From: an uncultured Chitinophagaceae bacterium
Lineage (GTDB): Bacteria > Bacteroidota > Bacteroidia > Chitinophagales > Chitinophagaceae
NCBI GenBank assembly: GCA_934502905.1
Contig: CAKSVK010000094.1
Location: forward strand, 1 to 13,791
Direction: 5' to 3'
Length of the DNA: 13,791 nucleotides
A model generated the notes under the pieces. That model saw only the letters and a program-made list of their open reading frames with translations. It ran no database searches and was not told the DNA's origin. The translations under genes were made by a program, and so were the position numbers. Positions 6,671-13,791 of this stretch are shown here, piece after piece (the stretch's first letter is position 1; the number at the start of each line of letters is the position of its first letter).

Positions 6671-7576
6671 ATGGAAATAACAGGAACGCCATTGGCAAAT
6701 ACGACCCGGAATATCAGCACAACGCTAAGCATGTTTGGACTCCAGGAGCAGGGGCTGCCTTATTTTATTTCGGAGGGGGTCCCCGTGATGATGTATCCTG
6801 AGGAAGGTTTCCGTGCGGATTACTATATATATGCTATCTGCCTGTCCGGCATTGCCAGTCTCTCGCTGAACGGTGAAAAGATCACGATCAAAAAAGATGA
6901 TTTTTTTGCAGCGATACCGTCTACTGCTATCCGGGTGTTTGGTCACAGTGCCCATTTTAAGCTCAAGATACTGCTGTTCGAAAGGGCGTTCCTGCTGAAA
7001 AATATCTCGGATACCCATCAGCTGGAGCAATTGGGTTTCTTTAGCTATGACACGCTGGCGCATATGGAAATGGAGAGAAAGGAAGCAACATTTTTGAAAC
7101 AAAAGCTGGATGATATAGGGAAGAAGTCAAAAACTGAAGGGTTATTTCATGATACGATCATGCAGAGCCTGATCATTAACCTGCTGTTTGAAACTGCTGA
7201 GATCTATTTCCGGTACAAGGGTGAAAAACATAAAAAGGCATTGTCCGGGGAAGACCTGTTGTTTCTGAAATTTATGAAGCTGGTGCAATTCCACTTTAAA
7301 GCGGAGCGACGCCTGGAGTTCTATGCCGATCAGCTTTTCATCAGCAGCAAATACCTGATAGAAGTATGTAAAAAGGTCTCAGGTAAAACACCGGGCACGC
7401 TGATAGCGGAGGCATTACTGGCGGAAGCCAGGCTTTTATTAGCGTTACCCGAACAGAATATCAGCACCGTGAGCACCGCTCTTCATTATGGATCCATAGC
7501 GGCATTCAGCAAGTTTTTCCGGAAACATACCGGTATGTCGCCATCTGCATTCAAAAACGGACTGGCTCAAGGGTAA
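6671..7576 (+). CDS. AraC/XylS-family transcriptional regulator
   Basis: The protein has 301 residues with the usual two-part design. The N-terminal part (about 30-170) looks like a cupin-type sensing domain, rich in short strands (YYIYAICLSGIASLSLNGEKITIKKDDFFAAIPS). The C-terminal part (about 200-297) is an AraC DNA-binding domain with two helix-turn-helices: LEFYADQLFISSKYLIEVCKK with the linking KTPG motif, and ISTVSTALHYGSIAAFSKFFRKHTGMSPSAFK, which carries the family's FSKFFRKHTGMSP signature. It sits on the same strand just after the terminator of the export operon and probably controls that operon through the 21-bp-spaced half-sites at 2957-2989 (inference). The half-site is not seen before its own gene. 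The start at 6671 is uncertain; residue Met21 (6731) is an alternative that would still keep the sensing domain. The inducer is unknown. Confidence 0.92.
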   Translation: MEITGTPLANTTRNISTTLSMFGLQEQGLPYFISEGVPVMMYPEEGFRADYYIYAICLSGIASLSLNGEKITIKKDDFFAAIPSTAIRVFGHSAHFKLKILLFERAFLLKNISDTHQLEQLGFFSYDTLAHMEMERKEATFLKQKLDDIGKKSKTEGLFHDTIMQSLIINLLFETAEIYFRYKGEKHKKALSGEDLLFLKFMKLVQFHFKAERRLEFYADQLFISSKYLIEVCKKVSGKTPGTLIAEALLAEARLLLALPEQNISTVSTALHYGSIAAFSKFFRKHTGMSPSAFKNGLAQG

Positions 7577-7602
7577 GACAATCATATCCAGCCTGTTTTT
7601 GA

Positions 7603-7610
7603 TATCTTGC
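7603..7610 (+). promoter_or_regulatory. -7-like element of the FkbM methyltransferase gene
   Basis: TATCTTGC lies 13 bp before the ATG at 7624 and resembles TAnnTTTG with one T missing. With the following AGTC it forms a 12-base sequence repeated, with one mismatch, before the helicase gene at 8468-8479. No good -33 TTG is visible. Confidence 0.35.
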
Positions 7611-7623
7611 AGTCAACGTAGGT

Positions 7624-8427
7624 ATGATGAGAGGAATAAAAACAGCATATAATAAACTGGTATTCTGTTACCGGACCACCGGGAGCATTTCTGACTTCCT
7701 GAGACTTCTCATAAACACCAAAAGATATTCACGCAATAAAAAAGTGGAGAAAATTGATTATCCTGTTTTATATCAACTGAAGCTGGGAGGTGTGTACAAA
7801 CTGTTAAGACTGAGGACCTATTCAGGCGATATAGATATGCTTTATGAAATATTCTGGCAGCGTGTCTACAATAATACTTTAATATCCTGGAACAACTTTT
7901 CCACTATTGTGGACCTTGGCGCCAATATAGGAATGACATCTTTGTTCTTTGGTCTACAATCCCCCGGCGCAGTTATTTATGCCCTGGAGCCTGATCCTGA
8001 AAATTTTGAATTGTTGATTACCAATCTCTCCCGGGAGATCACCGGTTCCAGACTGATTCCGGTAGCGGCAGCCATTTCGTCAGACAATGGTGTTGAATAC
8101 CTCCATAAAAAACAAAAGTCTTACAATTCATCTGTTTCCGGCATTGATATCTCCGATACGGAAGTTCGGGCGGTGAATATGCCAACTTTCATGCGGGAAA
8201 TGTTTATTGATGAAATTGATCTGCTTAAGATCGATATAGAAGGTAAGGAGGCTGAATTATTTTCACGTGACCTGGCGTGGTTAGAAAAGGTAAGAAATAT
8301 TGTCATGGAATGTCATTCTGAAGATATCAGGAAGCATGCAATTGTTACGCTAAAAACCCTTGGTTTTGATGTTTATCCTGGAAATAATGGCAGAAGTTAT
8401 GCCGATATTATCTGGGCGATACGTTGA
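7624..8427 (+). CDS. FkbM-family SAM-dependent methyltransferase
   Basis: FkbM-family enzymes methylate hydroxyl groups on sugars, polyketides or other small molecules with S-adenosylmethionine. The sequence has motif I IVDLGANIGMTSLFF (residues 95-109), the acidic post-I segment ALEPDPENFELL (120-131) and the family hallmark LLKIDIEGKEAELF (200-213). Length is 267 residues, with an N-terminal region of about 75 residues without recognised motifs. Two adjacent ATG codons (7624, 7627) could start it. The gene is visibly AT-richer than its neighbours: four sampled 60-base lines give about 38 percent GC, against 40-60 percent in lines sampled from the helicase and export genes. It stands alone between the AraC gene and the helicase, with no glycosyltransferases beside it, so its substrate cannot be guessed. 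Horizontal acquisition is plausible. Confidence 0.9.
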   Translation: MMRGIKTAYNKLVFCYRTTGSISDFLRLLINTKRYSRNKKVEKIDYPVLYQLKLGGVYKLLRLRTYSGDIDMLYEIFWQRVYNNTLISWNNFSTIVDLGANIGMTSLFFGLQSPGAVIYALEPDPENFELLITNLSREITGSRLIPVAAAISSDNGVEYLHKKQKSYNSSVSGIDISDTEVRAVNMPTFMREMFIDEIDLLKIDIEGKEAELFSRDLAWLEKVRNIVMECHSEDIRKHAIVTLKTLGFDVYPGNNGRSYADIIWAIR

Positions 8428-8444
8428 GCATTGTCTGTTTGTCG

Positions 8445-8475
8445 TTGCCCGGAACAGGTCTTTTAATTAACTTGC
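8445..8475 (+). promoter_or_regulatory. Predicted promoter of the UvrD/PcrA helicase gene
   Basis: TTG at 8445-8447 and TAACTTGC at 8468-8475 are separated by 20 bp, close to the Bacteroidota -33/-7 layout, with a -7 that differs from TAnnTTTG in its last two bases. Transcription would start near 8478-8480, leaving almost no leader before the ATG at 8482. Confidence 0.45.
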
Positions 8476-8481
8476 AGTCTT

Positions 8482-10947
8482 ATGCAGGACTATTTACAGG
8501 GCTTGAACGAAAGACAGAAAGAAGCCGTTTTACACAGAGATGGACCGATCATGATCATTGCAGGGGCGGGGAGCGGAAAAACGAAGGTGCTGACCACCCG
8601 TATAGCCCACCTTATGGCCAACGGGGTAGATGCCTTTAATATACTGGCGCTTACCTTCACCAACAAGGCGGCAAAAGAAATGAAGGAGAGGATAGAGCAT
8701 ATCCTCGGCAACAACGAAGCCCGCAATTTATATATAGGAACATTTCACAGTGTGTTCGCCCGCATCTTGCGCAGCGAAGCGCCCAAGCTGGGTTACCCGG
8801 GCAATTTTACCATATATGATACCGATGATGCCAAAAGTGTTCTGAAAGCGGTTATCAATGAAATGAACCTGGACGACAAGACCTATAAGCCCAATACGGT
8901 GTATAACAGGATCTCGTCGGCTAAAAATGCGCTGGTAACACCGGAAGAGTATATCAATGATTATAATATCCAGCAGGAGGACCTGCGGAGCCATCGCCCG
9001 ATGATCGGTAAGATCTATGATGCCTATGTAAAACGTTGCTTTAAGAACGGTGCAATGGACTTTGATGACCTGCTGGTGAATATGTACCAGTTGCTGAAGG
9101 GGTTCCCGGAATCCCTGAGCAAATACCAGCGTAAGTTCAAATACATTCTTATCGACGAGTACCAGGATACCAACCCGGCACAATATGAGATCATCAAGCT
9201 GCTGGGCGCCATGCATGAAAATGTATGCGTGGTGGGGGATGATGCGCAAAGCATTTACAGCTTCCGCGGCGCTACTATTGAAAATATCCTGCAATTCCAG
9301 AAAGATTATGACGATGTGAAAGTGGTAAAGCTGGAGCAAAACTACCGCAGCACACAAAATATCCTGGATGTAGCCAACGAGATCATCAGCAACAATAAAG
9401 GCCAGATAGAGAAAAAGCTGTTCACCGAAAACATAAGGGGTGAAAATATAAAGCTGGTACGAACCATGACGGATAATGAAGAAGGGAAATATGTGGCCGA
9501 CACCATCCAGGAACAAAAGCTGAGAAACCACTATTACAACAAGGATTTTGCTATACTATACCGTACCAATGCGCAAAGCCGTGCTTTTGAAGAAGCATTG
9601 AGGCGACTGGGCATAGCCTATACCATTTACGGTGGTATCAGCTTCTACCAGCGGAAAGAGATCAAGGATTATATCGCCTACCTCCGCCTGCTGGTGAATC
9701 CAAACGATGAAGAAGCTTTGAAAAGGATCATTAACTACCCGGCAAGAGGCATCGGGAAAACCTCTGTGGACAGGGCTATCCTGGCGGCAAATGATAATAA
9801 TATCTCTTTTTGGCAGGTGCTGGAGCGGGCAAGGGAGTTTGGCTTCAAAGCAGGTACACTGGAAGCCATTGAAAACTTTGTGCTGATGATCCGGAGCTTT
9901 GCCAGCATGCTGAAAAATAAGAACGCGTATGAAATAGCCATGCATGTCGGAAAGCAAACCAACTTCGTGCGGGAGCTTTTTAATGATAAAAGCACGGAAG
10001 GAGTCGCCCGGTATGAGAACGTGCAGGAACTGTTGAACTCTATCAGGGAGTGGATCGATAATGGAGCGGATGCCGGATTTGTAGAGGAAGGCGACGAAAA
10101 AGACCTGGAAGATGCTATGGATGATGTTTCTTTCGGCTTATTTGCTGAAAAAGGAGAGGAACCAGGAACAGCAGAACCAGCAATGCCGGAAGCAGGTTCC
10201 GATGAGAACGACAGGAGCCTCGGCGCTTACCTGCAGCAGATCACGCTGCTGACAGATGCTGAGGAAAAAGATCCTAATGCGGATACGGTAAAGCTCATGA
10301 CCATTCACGCGGCAAAGGGACTGGAGTTCTCCTGTGTATTTGCTGCCGGCCTCGAAGAAAATCTTTTTCCGAGCGCACTCAGCATCAACAGCCGCGAAGA
10401 GCTGGAAGAAGAAAGGCGTTTGTTTTATGTGGTGGTAACAAGAGCCAAACAAAAGCTTTGGATCACACATGCCAATGCACGGTACCGCTTCGGAAGCCTG
10501 GTGCAGAACGATCCCAGCCGCTTTATAAATGAAATACCGGAAGCATTCCTGGACCGTAGTTATGCAGGTGGCGGTACCCGCAATATCGGCAACGCCGGCT
10601 CGGCATTTGAAAGAATGAACCGCGGATTTGGTGGGAGCGCCAAAACCGAAGCGTGGAAAGCAGAGCAACAATATGGGGCGCCACCGAAAAAGAAAGGTTT
10701 TGTGTCTTCTATCAGCAGTAATAAGCCGGCATCAAAAGTCGTAGCGCATACGCCCTCATCAGACTTCGTTGCCAGTGATACGTCCAACCTGCAGCCCGGA
10801 CAAAAGGTGGAACACCAGAAATTTGGATTTGGAGAAGTGATAAAAGTTGAAGGAAGCGCACAGAATCCGATAGCCCTGGTAAAATTTGATACGAACGGTG
10901 AGAAGAAGATCATGCTGAATTATGCCAAGCTACAGATCATCAGTTAG
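8482..10947 (+). CDS. uvrD: UvrD/PcrA-type ATP-dependent 3'-5' DNA helicase
   Basis: This superfamily 1A helicase unwinds DNA in nucleotide excision and mismatch repair and clears stalled forks or RNA polymerase. All helicase motifs are present: Q-motif LNERQKEAV (8-16), Walker A AGAGSGKT (27-34), motif Ia LTFTNKAAKEMKERI, GTFHSVFARIL, Walker B DEYQDT (225-230), motif III GDDAQSIYSFRGA (252-264), motif IV LEQNYRST, motif V TIHAAKGLEF (607-616) and motif VI EERRLFYVVVTRAK (643-656). The C-terminal segment from about 770 (LQPGQKVEHQKFGFGEVIKVEG) matches the PcrA/UvrD Tudor-like domain that binds RNA polymerase. Length is 821 residues, slightly above the usual 720-780. The extra comes partly from an acidic stretch at about 525-578 in the 2B region and a low-complexity linker before the C-terminal domain. 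It is followed after 6 bp by the oxidoreductase gene and is probably cotranscribed with it. Confidence 0.97.
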   Translation: MQDYLQGLNERQKEAVLHRDGPIMIIAGAGSGKTKVLTTRIAHLMANGVDAFNILALTFTNKAAKEMKERIEHILGNNEARNLYIGTFHSVFARILRSEAPKLGYPGNFTIYDTDDAKSVLKAVINEMNLDDKTYKPNTVYNRISSAKNALVTPEEYINDYNIQQEDLRSHRPMIGKIYDAYVKRCFKNGAMDFDDLLVNMYQLLKGFPESLSKYQRKFKYILIDEYQDTNPAQYEIIKLLGAMHENVCVVGDDAQSIYSFRGATIENILQFQKDYDDVKVVKLEQNYRSTQNILDVANEIISNNKGQIEKKLFTENIRGENIKLVRTMTDNEEGKYVADTIQEQKLRNHYYNKDFAILYRTNAQSRAFEEALRRLGIAYTIYGGISFYQRKEIKDYIAYLRLLVNPNDEEALKRIINYPARGIGKTSVDRAILAANDNNISFWQVLERAREFGFKAGTLEAIENFVLMIRSFASMLKNKNAYEIAMHVGKQTNFVRELFNDKSTEGVARYENVQELLNSIREWIDNGADAGFVEEGDEKDLEDAMDDVSFGLFAEKGEEPGTAEPAMPEAGSDENDRSLGAYLQQITLLTDAEEKDPNADTVKLMTIHAAKGLEFSCVFAAGLEENLFPSALSINSREELEEERRLFYVVVTRAKQKLWITHANARYRFGSLVQNDPSRFINEIPEAFLDRSYAGGGTRNIGNAGSAFERMNRGFGGSAKTEAWKAEQQYGAPPKKKGFVSSISSNKPASKVVAHTPSSDFVASDTSNLQPGQKVEHQKFGFGEVIKVEGSAQNPIALVKFDTNGEKKIMLNYAKLQIIS

Positions 10948-10953
10948 ACCGGT

Positions 10954-11997
10954 ATGCCTGCAACAGATTTTCTGATAATAGGGCAGGGTATTGCGGGTAC
11001 CCTGATCAGTTATGAGCTGTGCAGGGCGGGAAGATCCTTTGTTGTCATTGATCAGCCTGGTATTACCAATGCCAGTCATGTAGCCGGCGCCGTTATCAAC
11101 CCTGTGAACATCAATAGCCGGACTATAGTTGCAAACAGCGAAATTTATATTCCCGCAGCCATAGATCGTTACCGGGACATGGAAGCGATGATGGGAGTAC
11201 CCTTAATAAAGGAGAAGCCCATGCTGGTATGCGCTCCTGGAAACTGTCTCCGAACCACACAGGCAGACTTTCGGAGCATTGCTCCTGATGAAAAAGAATA
11301 TCTCTCCCGTTGTTTTTATCCGCCAGATGAATGGTGGAAGCTGGGAGTATGGCAGGTGGAAAGTCACTCCCTACTTCGCTGGTGGCGCAAATATTTACAG
11401 GAAAATGGGTTACTCTTGGAAGCATTTTTTGACAACAGCCAACTGATCCTTCACCCCGATCATATTCAATACAAAGACATTACGGCCGGGGCCATTGTAT
11501 TTTGTGAAGGAGCTGCTGTCAGGGACAATCCTTTATTTGCCTCATTACCTTTTAACAGGAACAGGGGGGAAGCGTTGTTGCTGCAGGTGCCGGAATTAGA
11601 TCCTTCCTGCATTTATCACAATCGTGTGCGTCTGGTTCCCGTGGAGGGGTTATTCTGGTGCGGCAGCAACTATACCTGGCATTATGAGAACCTGCAACCC
11701 GATGAAAGCTGGCGAACACAAACCCTTGATTTTCTGAAGTCGTGGCTGAGGCTACCTTTTACAGTAAAAGGTCACCTCGTGGCCGAACGACCTACCACTG
11801 CGGGGCAGGAACTGATGGTGGGGCAACATCCGCAACATCCCGCTGTGTATCTTTTTAACGGGCTGGGAACAAAAGGATTCTCTATGGGACCGTTCCTGGC
11901 AAAAGAGCTGTCTCAACGATTCATTGAATTCTCTGCTGATCCTGTTCCATTTGTAAGACCGCTGCATACCTGGATACAGGGAGATCATTTACCATAG
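10954..11997 (+). CDS. FAD-dependent oxidoreductase of the D-amino acid oxidase (DAO) fold
   Basis: The N-terminus DFLIIGQGIAGTLISYEL is a Rossmann FAD-binding motif (GQGIAG, residues 10-15). An acidic residue, D33, ends the second strand (VVID) to hold the adenosine ribose. Next comes the DAO-type segment ASHVAGAVINPV. The C-terminal part RPTTAGQELMVGQHPQHPAVYLFNGLGTKGFSMGPFLAKEL is the usual final FAD-contacting region of glycine-oxidase/DAO-like enzymes. The length of 347 residues is normal. It is a cytosolic enzyme without signal peptide; Bacteroidota carry a broad family of such proteins with undefined substrates, possibly amines or amino acids. The start is 6 bp after the helicase stop, so the two genes probably share a transcript. 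The last 13 bp overlap the end of the convergent amidohydrolase gene. Confidence 0.88.
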   Translation: MPATDFLIIGQGIAGTLISYELCRAGRSFVVIDQPGITNASHVAGAVINPVNINSRTIVANSEIYIPAAIDRYRDMEAMMGVPLIKEKPMLVCAPGNCLRTTQADFRSIAPDEKEYLSRCFYPPDEWWKLGVWQVESHSLLRWWRKYLQENGLLLEAFFDNSQLILHPDHIQYKDITAGAIVFCEGAAVRDNPLFASLPFNRNRGEALLLQVPELDPSCIYHNRVRLVPVEGLFWCGSNYTWHYENLQPDESWRTQTLDFLKSWLRLPFTVKGHLVAERPTTAGQELMVGQHPQHPAVYLFNGLGTKGFSMGPFLAKELSQRFIEFSADPVPFVRPLHTWIQGDHLP

Positions 11998-13607
11998 ACC
12001 TTTTCGCCGTTGATATAAGTTGCCAATGCTTTTGTCTTCAGGATGTCCTCGGGATTACAGGTTATAATATCCGTATCTGTAATAATAAAGTCGGCCCATT
12101 TGCCTTTTTCCAGGGAACCCTTCTCCCTTTCTTCAAATGTACCTTTTGCAGCCCAGATGGTCATCCCTCTCAATGTTTGTTCTCTTGTGAGAGCATTCTC
12201 CATTTGAAATCCGTTTTCGGGATAACCTTTTTTGTCTTTCCGGGCAATGGCGGCGTAAAAAGTTTTGAACGGACTGATATCCTCCACCGGGAAATCGGTA
12301 CCCAGCACCAGCCAGCCATTTTCTTCCATCAGGTCCTTAAATGCATAGGCTCCTTTCACTCTTTCCGCCCCCAGGCGTTGCCCTGCCCAGTACATATCTG
12401 ATGTAGCGTGTGTGGATTGAACGGATGGAATGATACTGTACGCGCCAAACTTCCTGAAATCTTCCGGCGCCACTACCTGTGCATGCTCTATACGCCAGCG
12501 CCGGTCGTTTTTTCCTTTCATCAACATCCCTGAAATATCCAGTATCAGCCGGTTGGCAGAATCGCCTATGGCGTGTGTGCATGCCTGAAAGGGTGAGTCG
12601 AATATTTTAGTGAGCGCATCCCGGTAATATTCTTCCGTTCCCAATAAAAACCCTCTCCAACCCGGCTGGTCGCTGTAAGGATGCAGCAGGCAGGCGCCGC
12701 GTGAGCCCAATGCACCGTCCCCCATTATCTTGAAGCCGGCAATATGTAAACGGTCGGTCTTATATATTTTGTTGGGCAGATGATCCGCAGGCTCATCAGA
12801 CAGCATCACTGTAAATTTCATTTTGAGCTTTGCAACCTTTTGCAGCGAATCTATCCAGCCGGTATTCTTTTCAGATAAGCCGCATTCCGTAATGCCGGTA
12901 ATACCCGTAGCAAAACAATTCTTTTGAGCTTCCAGGAAACTTTCTTCCATAGAAGCCATATCTGTCGAGGGGATTATACCCGCAACCCGATTCATCGCGT
13001 TGTCGATCAAAATACCTGTCAGCCGGCTGTTCCTCACTTCAAAAAGCCCCCCGATCACTTTCTCTCCCGTTTTTACTTCAGCAGCCGCCAGCGCTGCCTG
13101 GCTGGCTATAGCAGCATGACCATCTACCCGCGTGAGATATACAGGGTTCTGCGGAAACAAGCTATCCAGCTTCCGGGAATCGGGAAAGACTTTTATAGTC
13201 CAGTCATTCTGATCCCAACCCCGGCCCCGTATCCACTCGCCGGGCTCCAGCCCCTTTTTCTTTACAAAAGCAGCAATTCTTTCTATGCATTCCTCCCAGC
13301 TTTCCGCACCGGTCAGGTCTACGTTATTTAAACCTGCAGCATAACCATAGAAATGCGCATGCCCGTCTATGAAACCGGGGTAGACCGGTTTCCCCTTTGC
13401 ATCTATTGCAGCATTTGCCCGGTAGTTTTCCAGTACCTGCCGGCTGCTTCCCGTTTCAACTATCCTTCCGTCTTTTATGGCGATGGACTCTACTATCGAA
13501 AATACGCTGTCAACGGTATAGATCCTGGCGTTGTGAATAACCAGGTCAACATTTGCCTTTTGCCGGCAGGACAAAAAAATAACGGTTAATAAAAATAGAT
13601 ACCTCAT
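11985..13607 (-). CDS. YtcJ-like metal-dependent amidohydrolase, probable lipoprotein
   Basis: This belongs to the amidohydrolase superfamily, YtcJ/amidohydrolase-3 group, whose members hydrolyse C-N bonds of varied substrates in a metal-bearing TIM barrel. Numbering from Met at 13607 (540 residues): the strand-1 metal motif DGHAHF (81-86, His83 and His85), K293 in GFKIMGDGALG, H345 in THAIGDS, H375 in RIEHAQ and D438 in GTDFPVE. Together these make a full catalytic set. The family's N- and C-terminal beta-sandwich parts (LVIHNARIYTVD, WADFIITD) are present. The frame stays open upstream to an ATG at 13667, but the start at 13607 is preferred. It gives a short hydrophobic signal ending in FLSC (Cys14), a weak lipobox, and lies about 20 bases after a -7-like element. 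The protein is then probably an exported lipoprotein. It is convergent with the oxidoreductase, overlapping it by 13 bp. Confidence 0.9.
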   Translation of the reverse strand: MRYLFLLTVIFLSCRQKANVDLVIHNARIYTVDSVFSIVESIAIKDGRIVETGSSRQVLENYRANAAIDAKGKPVYPGFIDGHAHFYGYAAGLNNVDLTGAESWEECIERIAAFVKKKGLEPGEWIRGRGWDQNDWTIKVFPDSRKLDSLFPQNPVYLTRVDGHAAIASQAALAAAEVKTGEKVIGGLFEVRNSRLTGILIDNAMNRVAGIIPSTDMASMEESFLEAQKNCFATGITGITECGLSEKNTGWIDSLQKVAKLKMKFTVMLSDEPADHLPNKIYKTDRLHIAGFKIMGDGALGSRGACLLHPYSDQPGWRGFLLGTEEYYRDALTKIFDSPFQACTHAIGDSANRLILDISGMLMKGKNDRRWRIEHAQVVAPEDFRKFGAYSIIPSVQSTHATSDMYWAGQRLGAERVKGAYAFKDLMEENGWLVLGTDFPVEDISPFKTFYAAIARKDKKGYPENGFQMENALTREQTLRGMTIWAAKGTFEEREKGSLEKGKWADFIITDTDIITCNPEDILKTKALATYINGEKVYGK

Positions 13608-13630
13608 ATTTCTCGGGAGCATTTGATGAA

Positions 13631-13638
13631 TAAATGTA
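13631..13638 (-). promoter_or_regulatory. -7-like element of the amidohydrolase gene
   Basis: On the minus strand this reads TACATTTA, one base from TAnnTTTG. It predicts transcription from about 13627 and supports translation from 13607 instead of 13667. The -33 position shows no TTG. Confidence 0.4.
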
Positions 13639-13657
13639 CCGTAAAAAAACTTTACGG
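13639..13657. promoter_or_regulatory. 19-bp inverted repeat in the amidohydrolase promoter spacer
   Basis: CCGTAAA (13639-13645) and TTTACGG (13651-13657) form a perfect 7-bp dyad around AAAAC. It fills exactly the 19-bp spacer expected between the -7 element and the -33 region, a place where a repressor dimer would block RNA polymerase. No regulator gene is adjacent, so an operator role is a guess. Confidence 0.35.
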
Positions 13658-13713
13658 CGGTGTCCACTGAATTTCATGGATGTATTCCACATCTCCGCTT
13701 TATGCAAGTTTTC

Positions 13714-13735
13714 CGGTCGGTGGGGACACCGACCG
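13714..13735. repeat. Palindrome 1 of a REP-like pair
   Basis: CGGTCGGTG (13714-13722) pairs perfectly with CACCGACCG (13727-13735) across the loop GGGA. No T-run follows on either strand, so it is unlikely to be a standard terminator. With the second palindrome 13 bp further on, it looks like an extragenic dispersed palindromic repeat. Confidence 0.7.
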
Positions 13736-13748
13736 TTAGCATGCTCTA

Positions 13749-13772
13749 CAGGCGGGTGTCACCACCCGCCTG
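13749..13772. repeat. Palindrome 2 of a REP-like pair
   Basis: CAGGCGGGTG (13749-13758) pairs perfectly with CACCCGCCTG (13763-13772) across the loop TCAC. An A-run follows after two bases on the plus strand, so a U-run would come before rather than after the hairpin on the minus strand. The arms resemble palindrome 1 (GGTCGGTG against GGCGGGTG). Confidence 0.7.
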
Positions 13773-13791
13773 CGAAAAAATAACGGTCAAT

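Noticed and set aside
8424..8639. Small open frame overlapping the start of the helicase gene
   Set aside because: Its second half is an out-of-frame reading of the helicase Walker A region; it shows no family features.
8728..9531. Long open frame on the minus strand inside the helicase gene
   Set aside because: It lies wholly within a certain helicase gene, its translation has no recognisable domain, and it has no promoter; it is a shadow frame.
13608..13667. Upstream start of the amidohydrolase at 13667
   Set aside because: The extra 20 residues would hide the hydrophobic signal ending in FLSC and overlap the predicted promoter and inverted repeat; Met at 13607 fits better.
13714..13772. 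Right-edge hairpins as a pair of intrinsic terminators
   Set aside because: Neither hairpin is followed by a T-run on either strand; the A-run after the second is on the wrong side for a terminator.
1..13791. CRISPR array, tRNA/rRNA genes, intact insertion sequence, toxin-antitoxin or phage genes
   Set aside because: Looked for and not seen: no spaced repeat series, no cloverleaf-like or rRNA-like stretch, and no transposase, integrase or phage protein.

Overview
The window looks like chromosomal DNA of a Bacteroidota bacterium, most likely Chitinophagaceae or a close relative (inference). The evidence is the repeated Bacteroidota-type -7 promoter element (TAnnTTTG or a close variant) just upstream of most genes, the weak or absent Shine-Dalgarno sequences, a transketolase encoded as a separate N-terminal subunit, and the family flavour of the proteins. 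It is a mostly ordinary chromosomal stretch of eleven protein genes, densely packed, with no rRNA, tRNA, CRISPR array or intact insertion sequence.

Left part (1-2873): a polyprenyl-phosphate sugar-1-phosphate transferase of the WecA/MraY superfamily (minus strand) diverges from a transketolase N-terminal subunit (plus strand). The transketolase runs tail-to-tail, with a 7-bp overlap, into trmB (tRNA m7G46 methyltransferase, minus strand). The transketolase C-terminal subunit is not in the window.

Middle (2900-7576): a three-gene export operon encodes a TolC-type outer membrane channel, an HlyD-type lipoprotein adaptor and an ABC-2 type permease. It ends at a clear intrinsic terminator and is followed by an AraC-family regulator. 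Upstream of the operon lie two ATTTTGGA(T/C)AAA half-sites exactly 21 bp apart, placed just upstream of a degenerate -7 element. That geometry is typical of AraC-family activators, so the AraC protein probably controls the operon. No ATPase gene is present in the cluster.

Right part (7600-13791): an AT-richer FkbM-family methyltransferase gene sits between the AraC gene and a UvrD/PcrA helicase and is flanked by near-identical 12-bp sequences. The helicase is followed 6 bp later by an FAD-dependent oxidoreductase of the D-amino-acid-oxidase fold. That gene overlaps tail-to-tail by 13 bp with a YtcJ-like amidohydrolase on the minus strand, which is probably a lipoprotein. The amidohydrolase promoter holds a 19-bp inverted repeat. 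The right edge carries two strong tandem palindromes that resemble a REP-type dispersed repeat rather than a terminator.

I see no wholly new defence or mobile system. The most interesting items are the AraC-type operator, the ATPase-less export operon, the right-edge palindromes, the 13-bp inverted repeat inside the end of trmB, and the FkbM islet.
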